64,000 nucleotides of DNA from a virus. The notes under the pieces are model-generated. The model was given only the letters and a program-made list of their open reading frames with translations, was not told where the DNA came from and did not search any database. Of this stretch, positions 26,709 through 37,200 are shown piece after piece; the first letter of the stretch is position 1, and every line of letters starts with the position of its first letter. The stretch covers positions 46,969 to 110,968 of IMG/VR virus record IMGVR_UViG_3300032313_000518; one strand, given 5' to 3'. A program made the position numbers and the translations under genes.

Positions 26709-29700
26709 GTATAAAAAGAATATATCACATTGCAGATGTTCATATCCGTAATGTAAAAAGACACAACGAATATAGACAAGTATTTGAAAAAATGTTTGAA
26801 GAGATTCGTAAGAGGGGAACTGAAGATTCACTCATTTATTTAGCTGGAGATATTGCCCATGCTAAATTAGAAATGAGTCCTGAATTATTAAAAGAAATTA
26901 GTTGGTTATTTACGGAGTGTTCTAAACATTGTGAAACTATCCTCATTGCAGGAAATCACGATTGTAATATGAACAACTCTGATAGATTGGATGTTTTGAC
27001 TCCAATCGTAGATGCATTGAATCTACCAAACTTTCATTACCTTAGAGATACGCAAGTATATTCAATTGGTGGAATCGATTTTTCAGTATTCTCTATTTTT
27101 GATAAAAGGGATAATTGGATTACAGCAGATAAACTATTTGGTAACAAAAAGATTGCACTATTTCACGGACCATTAGATACATCCACAACCGATGTAGGAT
27201 ATGTGGTAAGTAGTAGACACTTTAAGCCGGAGATATTTGATGGGTTTGATTTAGCTCTATTGGGAGATATCCATAAGAGACAAGAAATTATATCGGAGGC
27301 AGGATGTAAGATTGTATATGCTGGTTCATTAGTACAACAAAATTTTGGAGAGAGTTTAGATAAGCATGGATTTGTAGTTTGGGATATGGATACTCTAAAC
27401 TATGAAGAAGTTGATATCCAAAACGAATACGGATACTACACTATGAATGTGGATAATGGTATTGTGCCCGATGTGGATGATATGCCTGTTCATCCCCGGT
27501 TAAGGGTTAAATTATCCAACACCGATACTGCGGATACTAAAAGAGTGGTAACGGAGATTAAGATGAAGTACAACGTAGATGACTTTACAATCATTCGGAC
27601 AGACTCATTCTCAAAGAGTAAGACGGGTAATAGAAGTAGTAAGTTGGACTTCGAAGATATATCCGATATTAACCACCAGAACTCTCTCATATCGGAGTAT
27701 GTTAAACGAATGATGCCATACACTACCGAAGATGATTTGAAGGGCTTAGAAACGATAAATAGAGATGTAAATAGTAGAATCGTAACGGAAGATATTCATA
27801 GAAATATTCATTGGAAACCTGTAAGATTCGAATTCAGTAATATGTTCTCTTATGGGGAGGATAATACAATCAACTTTGATAAGATAGGTGGGTTAATGGG
27901 ATTGTTTGCACCAAACGCAGCTGGTAAATCCTCACTCTTTGATGCCATTTCATTCTGTCTTTTTGATAAGTGTAGTAGAGCATTCAAAGCAGGAAACATT
28001 CTAAACAATCGTAAGGATACCTTTAGTTGTAAGTTGGAGATTGAGATTGATGGGGTAAGGTACTTTATTCAAAGGGAAGCAAAGACAGTGAGTAAGGGTA
28101 AGAGTGTTAAGGTAGATGTACAATTTTGGAAAGAGAATGGAGATGGTACGGAAATTCTAAATGGAACGGAACGTAGAGATACCAATAACATCATTGAGCA
28201 GTATGTTGGTAGGTATGAAGATTTTGTTCTAACTGCCCTTTCATTGCAAGGAAACAACGCCCTATTCATTGATAAATCTCAAAGTGAAAGAAAGGAATTA
28301 CTTTCTCAATTTATGGGATTAACTATCTTTGATAAATTATATGAAACGGCAAATGAAGATATTAAAGAAGTAACAACACTTATCAGAAATTTTAAGAGGA
28401 CCGACTTTACTTCCGAATTAGCAGAAAAGCAAAGTGAACTCAAAGAAAAGAAAGAAGAGTTTAATACATTGGATACTGAATCTAAGGAGTTGGAAACCCA
28501 AAAGAGTGAGTTAGAAAAAGAAATTATTCAGCTATCACAACAATTGACTCCAATGGATGGTAATTTAAACATTGATAGTTTGAATACCAAAAAATCAAAT
28601 TTGGATGAAAGTATTGAAAAGCAAATTGAAAAGATGACCGATAAGGCATCTAAATTGGAAGAGTACGAATCTGCATTAGAACAAATCGGAAAGAGTATTA
28701 CGGAAAGTAAATTATACGATGGTAATCCAATTGATTATATGTACACTAAATTTACAACTCTTCAATCTACATACACATCATCATTACACTCGATTGATAA
28801 ATTACACATATCATTAGATGCTAACAAAGAAAAGTTATCTCATTTAGAAAAGCATGAGTATGACCCTAATTGTAATTTTTGTATGAACAACGTATTTGTA
28901 AAGGATGCAAAGGAAACCGAAAAGATAGTTGGGGAGCAGTTGATTGTATTAGAAGAATTGGAAAGAGGTTCAAAAACAATTACTCAAAATCTACAATCAT
29001 TGAAGGATGTTAAATCTCAATATGATTTATGGATTTCTTTAACTGAAAAACAAAAGAAAGGTAATACATTATCTGATAGTACCAAATTGGAGTTAGAGCA
29101 GATGGAAACTCAATTGCGTTTATTCCAACACCAATTGGAAGCAGTTGAGGGGGATATCCAACGTTATAATGATAATTTGGAAACTATTTCTAAAAACAAA
29201 GAGATACAAACCAAAATATCAGAACTAACAACATCTAAAAAAGAAATTGAAAGTAAGATAGAAACTGCTAAAAAGAAACTTCTAAAGTTATCATCCGATA
29301 CCGGTTCTATTAACACATTCATTAAAGATATGAAAGCTAAGATGGTTGAGGTTAAGGATTTGGAAACAAAGAATCAATTGTACACATTTTATTTAGATGC
29401 GGTTAAGAGAGATGGAATTCCATATGAATTGATTACTAAAGCTCTACCTGTAATTGAAGAAGAGATTAATAACATATTAGGACAGGTTGTTGATTTTGGA
29501 ATTGTAATGGATACTGATGGTAAAAACATCAACGCTAAGATAGTTTACGATGACCAGGAATGGGCATTGGAAATGTGTAGTGGTATGGAGAAGTTTGTTA
29601 GTGGATTGGCAATCAGAGTTGCTCTTATTAACATATGTAATCTACCTAGACCAAACTTCTTAGTAATTGATGAGGGGTTTGGTACATTGGATTCCGATAA

Positions 29701-29848
29701 TCTATCATCCCTATTTATGATGATGCAATATCTTAAAACTCAATTTGATTTTATTTGGATGATTTCTCATCTGGAACAAATGAGAGATATTGTAGATGGA
29801 CTAATTGAAATTAAAAAAGATAATGGTTTCAGTAAGATTAACTTTTAA
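26705..29848 (+). CDS. Fused recombination endonuclease: gp47/Mre11-like plus gp46/Rad50-like
   Basis: One 1047-residue frame holds both subunits. The N-terminal half carries the Mre11 phosphoesterase motifs: ADVHIR (D11, H13), LAGDIAH, AGNHDCN, HGP and LGDIHKRQ, up to about residue 340. From about residue 375 it is a Rad50/SbcC ATPase: Walker A FAPNAAGKSSLFDAISF near residue 402, a long coiled coil, a zinc hook CNFC (C723, C726), ABC signature region CSGMEKFVSGLAIRVALINI, and Walker B FLVIDEGFGTLD near residue 985. In T4 the two halves are separate genes 47 and 46 (339 and 560 residues). The enzyme processes DNA ends for recombination-dependent replication. No frameshift or internal stop is present. 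Confidence 0.92.
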   Translation: MSIKRIYHIADVHIRNVKRHNEYRQVFEKMFEEIRKRGTEDSLIYLAGDIAHAKLEMSPELLKEISWLFTECSKHCETILIAGNHDCNMNNSDRLDVLTPIVDALNLPNFHYLRDTQVYSIGGIDFSVFSIFDKRDNWITADKLFGNKKIALFHGPLDTSTTDVGYVVSSRHFKPEIFDGFDLALLGDIHKRQEIISEAGCKIVYAGSLVQQNFGESLDKHGFVVWDMDTLNYEEVDIQNEYGYYTMNVDNGIVPDVDDMPVHPRLRVKLSNTDTADTKRVVTEIKMKYNVDDFTIIRTDSFSKSKTGNRSSKLDFEDISDINHQNSLISEYVKRMMPYTTEDDLKGLETINRDVNSRIVTEDIHRNIHWKPVRFEFSNMFSYGEDNTINFDKIGGLMGLFAPNAAGKSSLFDAISFCLFDKCSRAFKAGNILNNRKDTFSCKLEIEIDGVRYFIQREAKTVSKGKSVKVDVQFWKENGDGTEILNGTERRDTNNIIEQYVGRYEDFVLTALSLQGNNALFIDKSQSERKELLSQFMGLTIFDKLYETANEDIKEVTTLIRNFKRTDFTSELAEKQSELKEKKEEFNTLDTESKELETQKSELEKEIIQLSQQLTPMDGNLNIDSLNTKKSNLDESIEKQIEKMTDKASKLEEYESALEQIGKSITESKLYDGNPIDYMYTKFTTLQSTYTSSLHSIDKLHISLDANKEKLSHLEKHEYDPNCNFCMNNVFVKDAKETEKIVGEQLIVLEELERGSKTITQNLQSLKDVKSQYDLWISLTEKQKKGNTLSDSTKLELEQMETQLRLFQHQLEAVEGDIQRYNDNLETISKNKEIQTKISELTTSKKEIESKIETAKKKLLKLSSDTGSINTFIKDMKAKMVEVKDLETKNQLYTFYLDAVKRDGIPYELITKALPVIEEEINNILGQVVDFGIVMDTDGKNINAKIVYDDQEWALEMCSGMEKFVSGLAIRVALINICNLPRPNFLVIDEGFGTLDSDNLSSLFMMMQYLKTQFDFIWMISHLEQMRDIVDGLIEIKKDNGFSKINF

Positions 29849-30005
29849 CAGATGGTAATATATTTTTTGGTTGGGGTTTTGATGATACTTTTTCTTTTAT
29901 CAAAGCTTCAACTAACCCATTTATTTTATAACCCCTTTCTTTACAAAATTCTTTTAGTGATTGATGTATCTCTACATCAATTTGTATCATTGCATACTTT
30001 TTCAT
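29838..30005 (-). CDS. Ribbon-helix-helix DNA-binding protein (Arc/CopG/MetJ type), minus strand
   Basis: Reading the gap on the minus strand gives ATG at 30005-30003 and TAA at 29840-29838, a 55-residue protein. It begins MKKYAMIQIDVEIHQSLKEF, and GYKINGLVEALIKEKV follows. That is the RHH pattern: a short beta strand (YAMIQIDV), a first helix (EIHQSLKEFCKERG), a turn with INGLVE, and a second helix (EALIKEKV), then a Pro/Lys-rich tail. Such dimers repress promoters. It overlaps the end of the fused nuclease by 11 bases, convergently. Its start lies 43 bases from the divergent ATG at 30049, so it may control that gene or itself. Confidence 0.72.
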   Translation of the reverse strand: MKKYAMIQIDVEIHQSLKEFCKERGYKINGLVEALIKEKVSSKPQPKNILPSVKS

Positions 30006-30036
30006 TCTTTAGATTTCTTTAGATATAATTATATGA

Positions 30037-30044
30037 TATTTATA
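30037..30044. promoter_or_regulatory. TATTTATA box between divergent genes (TATAAATA on the minus strand)
   Basis: Exact 8-mer, but only 4 bases before the + strand ATG at 30049, so that transcript would be leaderless. On the minus strand it reads TATAAATA, 31 bases before the RHH gene start. Which direction is used cannot be told. Confidence 0.4.
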
Positions 30045-30048
30045 AAAT

Positions 30049-31119
30049 ATGGAAGAAAAATATTTATCTTTTGATTCTTGGTTGGGTGGTGTTTCTAATG
30101 TTAAAATGTCTTATGAACTAATAGCAGCTATTAGTATTATTACAAATAGAACAATTATATTACCACCAAAAGTATATTGTTGCTTTTTTTCAAATGTGAA
30201 TGAAAAATCTACATTTTTTGATATATGGAATATTTTAGATAAAGAAGCATTTATTACCCAATTTAAATGTGTGGAATACGAAGATGTTCCAGAATATAAA
30301 ATGCTTGAAAATGATTGTCAGTATTTTGAAAATGTAAATAATATTGCATTAACTATAATGTTTGGTGATGAATTTAAACAAACAGGTGTACAAGAGGCAA
30401 TTGGAAATAGAGTTATTGTAAATACTATAAATGATACTGATGATTTTAACCAATTTAGTGTTAATAGAGAAGAGGTTAGTGTAAATTACAATCATAAATT
30501 TATACATTTTCCAAGAAATTTATTTGGTCATTTTTACTATAACATTTACGGAAATGGGGCTGTAGAACGGAATTTAATAAAACAAAAAATAAAAAAAGGA
30601 ATAGTTTATAAAAACCAATATTTTGATTTAGCAAAAAAAGTAAAATTAAAAATAGGAGAATATAATTCAATTCATATAAGAAGAAATGATTTTATTCATG
30701 TTAATGCTAATCATGCAATACCACAATTGGATAATTTAATGAATGATATAAAGGATAGAATACCAAACAATATTCCACTATACATAGCCACAGATGAAAA
30801 AAACAAAATTTTATTTGATTTTTTAAAAGAAAGATACACTATATATTTTTTAGAAGATTTTTTTAAAGATTTAAATCAATATGAATCATTGGTAATTGAC
30901 CAAATAATATGTAGTGAATCTGATATATTTTTGGGAAGTAAATTATCAACATTTAGTGATTATATAAACATAATAAGAGGATATTTTGGAAAAAAAGATT
31001 TTCACAGAGAAGGAACTAATTTTAAAATGAAAACTTTGGTTTATAATAAATTTCCTTGGGAAGTTGAAGAGCATTGCTGGGACAAGATACATTCCTATCG
31101 TTGGAATGATGAAATTTAA
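30049..31119 (+). CDS. Putative fucosyltransferase-like glycosyltransferase (O-FucT/GT11-like)
   Basis: The protein has 356 residues. SIHIRRNDF near residue 210 is the HxRRxD type GDP-fucose binding motif of alpha-1,2/alpha-1,6 and protein O-fucosyltransferases. N-terminal WLGGVSNVKMSYELIAAISI resembles the GGxxNQ-type opening of GT-B fucosyltransferases. IPLYIATDEKNKILFDFLKE and VIDQIICSESDIFLGSKLST (Ser/Thr-rich final motif) complete the pattern. Donor is probably GDP-fucose; the acceptor is unknown. The gene stands alone, 85 bases before the large fibre gene, suggesting a role in glycosylating fibre or cell surface. It could instead be a related GDP-sugar enzyme. Confidence 0.62.
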   Translation: MEEKYLSFDSWLGGVSNVKMSYELIAAISIITNRTIILPPKVYCCFFSNVNEKSTFFDIWNILDKEAFITQFKCVEYEDVPEYKMLENDCQYFENVNNIALTIMFGDEFKQTGVQEAIGNRVIVNTINDTDDFNQFSVNREEVSVNYNHKFIHFPRNLFGHFYYNIYGNGAVERNLIKQKIKKGIVYKNQYFDLAKKVKLKIGEYNSIHIRRNDFIHVNANHAIPQLDNLMNDIKDRIPNNIPLYIATDEKNKILFDFLKERYTIYFLEDFFKDLNQYESLVIDQIICSESDIFLGSKLSTFSDYINIIRGYFGKKDFHREGTNFKMKTLVYNKFPWEVEEHCWDKIHSYRWNDEI

Positions 31120-31176
31120 TTCTAAAGTTTTCTAAAGAAAAATTTATAAAATAATTTTAATAATAAATTATCTAAA

Positions 31177-31184
31177 TATTTATG
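31177..31184 (+). promoter_or_regulatory. Late-promoter-like box, variant TATTTATG
   Basis: Seven of eight bases match the common motif. It ends 20 bases before the fibre ATG at 31205. Confidence 0.42.
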
Positions 31185-31204
31185 ATTAACAATACTAGAA
31201 TCTT

Positions 31205-34200
31205 ATGGCAAGAATTAAAAAATATGCACCAACGTTAAATGAAAAATTAACAACTTTTCAAACATTTATTGTTGATACAAACCCCAATTCCGACTATTTT
31301 AGAATTAGTGAATTTAAAGAAACATTAACTGGTGGTAAGAACGGATTTCAAATTGAAGGTTCTGAACATTTATTAGAAAGTACCGAAATTAAAATAGAAG
31401 TATTAGATGTTGAGGGAAATACAGTTTACTATGAACCTGGCGATGGTATACCTGAATACTATGAAGGTATATCAAAAATTGTATCAGTTCACATCTATGA
31501 AGATACTCCTATTGGTGAAGCAATAATTACCGTATTAGGTGAATTAAAAACATATGTAGATGAAGATGGTGTTGTTAGAGATGTTCCAACTGAATGGAAA
31601 GGAATTTATAATTGTAAGTGGGAACGAAGAGTAAAAATAAATAAATTTCTTTCAAATGAAGATAAGGTTAGATTTTATAGAAGACCTAAAGTAACAATAG
31701 CAGAAATTGTAAAACCATTATTTTCAAATGTAGTAACTCCAAAAACAAATACTGGAAATGTAAGTGGAATACCATTATTTCCAATTGCTGGAACTAATTT
31801 AAGTCAATACACATTACCAACATCTTATTTATTAAAAATCACCGATACCGGTAACTTTAGTGCATGGACTGGGTCTGTTGTTGAAAATACAATAAGCATA
31901 CCATCATTAGATTATACAACAACTGCTCAAGAAGTAATAAACAAAACGGAGTTAGTCGTAACAACTCCATACACCCAAAATGGATTAGTAAGTTCTTTTA
32001 CAAATACACCATATACAACTACATTCAATTACACAGAAGGTCTTGATAATTTAGCAACCGCATTAACTGGTTCATTTGCAAAAATAACACTTACCGATTT
32101 AACATCTTTTGTTGGGGATGTTGCTAGAGTTAAAGTATTTAGAAAATCACAAACTGATTTATCCGATTATCAATTTGTACAAGAAATAGCATTAGAAGCA
32201 AATGAATTGTTGGTAGATTTAGCTACAACAACCAAAAACCAAGAAAATTACGGATTATTTACAACCAATATTATCAATAATTATTGGATTGAATCTTCAG
32301 CAAATATAACAGCTACTTACAATCAAACATATTTGTACGATTCTGCTAAATTAGATAGTGTATCCGGTGTTAATAAATTTTACACATCCGAATATATTCC
32401 TATAACAAAAGATGTAGAATATACTTTAGATTTTAATATTAGATTGGGTGCTAACGTATCGGCTAATAATTATATAAGAGTATTTTTAAGTGGTTCTTTG
32501 AATGGAGGAGCTGTTCAAATTGAACAAAATATAACTACAATAACATCAAGCGATTCTTTATTACAAAAAACAATATCCACCAATAATATAAAAGCTGAAG
32601 AAATTCAAAATGCTAGATTATATTTTGAGGTAGTTGGTAGTAATTGGTATATTGCAAATGTTAGTTTACGAGCATCCAAAGAAACAGCATTTTCACCCGA
32701 TGAAATAACATTTATACAACCAGTACCAAGAAGTTTACCGGTACAAACATTTATATATAAATTTGAGTTTTATGATATAAATAACAATTATATACCTGTA
32801 TTAGTTGAAAAACAAAAAACATTCAATGGTGGTAATTTACAAACAATACAAAAAAGTTTACAATTACTACCATCATCTTTGTATTTTCAATTTGATTCCG
32901 GTTCAAATCCAGTTCCACCAACTTCTATAAACATTAAAGTTGTAAAAACATTATTAACTGGTTCTGTTCGATATACATCTCAATCATTTGATTATGATGG
33001 TAGTACCCACACTGCTTTACAATATGCAGGTGGGCAATATCCTGGTGTATTAAATCAAGCAAATCCTGATAATGTAATATTAACTGTTGCAAACTTTACT
33101 GGTAGTAGAAGTGATAAAAATGTACAATATTTAGAAATAACTGGTGAAGTGGAAGGATTTACTGATACTATTGTTATAACAAAAGTATTGGATGGATTTG
33201 GTGGTGTAAACTATATTATTAGACCGTATAGAGGAACTCAAATCAGAAATAGTAGTACTGCTTCATTAGAAATTCAAGCGGTAAGAATTGATGGTGTTAA
33301 TGAGATTATTTTAAATGATACAATTGGAAGACCAAAAGGGTGGCATACTTATCAACTTCACGTATTATCAGCATCATTAGACCCATTGAACGAACCCGAA
33401 AAGTTTATCAATTTACAAAAAGCAGTCAATCAAAATTATATTAAAGGATTATCTGTTGGACAATTGGGTAGTAAACAACTAAACTACAATGCAATATTTA
33501 ATAGAGATTCTATAAATAAAGTAAGAGTAGTTTATATATTATCTTCTGGTTCAATAACACAACAACCTGCGTTTATAGCATCTGCATCTGTATTATCATC
33601 TATAAATTTGGAGGATTTGCAAGATGGTTTAGATGCTGGGTTTATGGCATATAATACGGATACGTTTACTATCAATCCAAGAACACAAACTATATTCACA
33701 CCGGTATCGGCAAGTGTTACTGGTTCATTTTATAAAAGAGGAACTAACGCAGAACCATTTACCGCATCATTTGAGGTATTCCCATCAATGTCTTTAAATT
33801 TAGATTATGAGCCTGAATATTGGATGTATTATGTAACTGGTAAATTTCATCCAAATATTTCGGTAGTAGCAATTGATGAAAAGAAAAGAACAATTCCATC
33901 AAGAGCAGTTAGTTCATATACAGGATTACCAATATCTCAAAGTAAAACATTAACTGTAACTTTAACTTATACTGAAGATTATACATCATCATCTATAAGT
34001 TTAGATAAGACATTTACAATAGTACCTGAAGGAAAGCCTGGTGATGAGAGTATTGTGTTTGAAGTAGTACCTGCTAATGTAACTTTAAATTCAAATTCGG
34101 AAGGAATTGTTTTGGATTACAAACCATCCATAACTGATATTAAATTAAAGCAAGGTAGTAGATATTTGGTATTTACTGGTAGTAGAGATGCTGGTACGTT

Positions 34201-37200
34201 TCATATTGCATCATCTTCAATTAGTTCACAAAATATAACTCCGGGTAATGTACACTTTACATCATCATTTGGAGTACCATATACGGCATCTTTAATAGTA
34301 TCCGCATCTTCAAATCTTACGGATTTAAGTGGTAGTATAACATATCCATTGATTATACATCCATATTATACATCATCGATATATACACAAAGTATAGTAC
34401 AAAATTATACAAAAGCAGTTGATGGGCCTCCGCAAATTGATGTAATAATAACACCCGCCAATATTACATTAAATGCCGATGAGGTTGGATATGTATCAAC
34501 ATACGCATCTGCACAAACTACAATTCAATTAAAAGAAGCTGGTAAGTTTTTGGTATTTAATACAGCATCAACTTCACCTGGTACATTTAGATTATTAACA
34601 TCAGCTAGTAAAAATATAACCGCAAGTTTAAGTGGTGTTGGAACTACTACTGTTACTGCATCATTTAGTAGATTTGATTATCCATATGTATCAGCTAGTA
34701 TTGTTTATAATATTTTAGCACATCCATATTCATTAGGACCCGGTCATAGATTTACATCATCAGTATTTGAAAGAACTCAAAATATTACAAAAAATGTTGC
34801 ATCATCTGCCGCAAGAAGTGTTAAATTAGCAGCATCATCGTATAGTGTAACATATGATAGTGATGGACAAGTTGTTAATCCAACGGATGGTATTACTTTA
34901 GTAGCAACCGCATTTAATACATCGGGTTCAAAATATTATCAATTTTTCAAAGATGATGTTTCACAAGGACCTATAACGGCAGTTGCAACTAGAACAATTG
35001 GACCTGAAGATGCGGTTGCTGCTGGTGAAATTGCAACTTGGAAAGTAACATTGAGAGATGGTAGTAGTTCAACCGCTGCACCAATTAAAGCACAGGATTC
35101 TATTACAATTACTGGAATACGGGAAGGTATAAAATCATATAATGGGTATCTAACAAATGAAAGTTCTACGATTGTATATACGGTACAAGGTACAATATCA
35201 TTTACAAATACAGGTACAACAATAGTAGCATCAAAAGGTAATACAACATTAACTGCGGTAACTTCATTTAGTGCACAATCTCAAGACCCATTTGGAAATA
35301 ACATTGGTTCATTGGGTGAGTACAAAGTAACAATACATTCTAAATCAGCTAATATAACATTGGCTGGCTCTTTAGTATCTGGAAGTACAGTGCCTGTTGT
35401 TAGTGGACAAGCTACTATTGGAAACGTAATTGGATGGACCTCACCAACAACAATTTTAACTGGGGCTGTTGTTTATAGAATTGATTTTGAAAATGGAAAA
35501 CAAGTTCTTTTCAAAACACAATCTATGGCAATTCAATTGGAGGGTAAAGTTGGACCTGGTATTGTATTCAGAGGTCCTTGGAGTTCAACTGTTGACCAGT
35601 ATTATTATGACCCATCTATTGGAAGAAGAGATGCGGTTTTATATGGAGGAACGGGTGGAACATACTATGCAGCTAAATCCGGTAGTGGGGATACTACTTA
35701 TTTAAATCCAAGTGCAAATACATACTTCTCTGGTTCTGTTGGTGATGCTACAGCTGGTGGTTATGTAACTTATTTAAATTACAAAACGCCGGGAATTGAT
35801 ACTGATTATTGGGAAGCATTAGGAACACAAGAATTATTTGTGGCAGCTAAGATTGCAATTTTTGAAGAATCATATGTTCAAAATACAATCAACGTTGGTA
35901 CAAACGCATTGGGTTCTGCCGCAAATATTATCCTTTATGGAAACGTTGATAGACCTTATATTTCAATAGGTCAAACTGGTACAATTGGATATGGAAATAG
36001 TGGTATATGGTTAGGTACATTTGGTTCTCCTGGTTTCACAAGTCGTTTATCTTTAGTTGGTAGTGGTGGTTCATTAACATGGGATGGTAATAATTTATCA
36101 GTTAGTGGGGCTGTAAACGCAACCACTGGTACTTTTAGTGGATATGTTACGGCGGGTGGAGTACAATTGGGAGCTGCTCTTCCAACTAATCCAATTGGGT
36201 CTGGTACTGCTAATGGTTTATATATAAATACACACAATTATTTTGTAGATAATGGAACAACTACCGTATTTAAAGCAGGTAATGCTTCAAATTATGTAAG
36301 TTGGGATGGGAGTAATCTTAATATAAGTGGTGGTGGTACATTTACAGGTGAACTTAGTGGTGGTACTATTAATATTGGTGGAAATGATGCAACTAGTTTC
36401 CACGTAGATTCTGCAGGACAAATGTGGCTAGGTGCAGGAAATAGTGGATTTGCTACGGCACCATTTAAGGTTACTGCTGCAGGTGCTTTAAGTGCAGCAA
36501 GTGCAAATATAACTGGTTCTATATCGGTAAGTAGTGGTACATTTACTGGATTTATTGATGTTGATGGATTTTATATTGGTAAAAATGTATATTCAACTTA
36601 CTCTGGAATTTTTAATGGCACCAGTCGTTGGACTACCGATGGTTCGATTACTCTTAACGCAGGTAACATTGGTGGTGATACAACACAAGGATTGAGTATA
36701 TTAAATAACTCATTTTGTTCATATAGAGGAAATCTTTTAGTTGCTACACCTGCTAATTATGATTCAAACCATTGGTTAAGTTATGTAACAATTGGAGTTT
36801 CACCATCTACATTTGGTGTTTTGGATAATAATACAATGTATTTGGGTAGAAGTGTGAATGGTTCAAATAATGGTATTTATATGAACTCTACAAACTATTG
36901 GTACGCTGGTAGTAATTCAACAAACCCATCTATGAAAGCTGATATAGTTGGTGGTTCTATAAGTGGTATATCATCATTAGGTGTTAGTGGGGCAATTACT
37001 GGAACCAGTTTAGCTATATCTAATGCAACTGCTGCAAATGGTACTATAACCGCAACTGGAAATATTACGGCATTTTTTTCCGATGAAAGATTAAAAACAA
37101 AATTGGGTAATATTGATAATGCAATAAATAAAATATCTAAACTAAACGGATTTTACTATACAACCAATGAGTTAGCAAATTCATTTGGATATACTGATAC

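Noticed and set aside
35469-35705. + strand frame of 78 residues inside the fibre gene
   Set aside because: Out of frame within a certain gene; no independent signal or conserved pattern.
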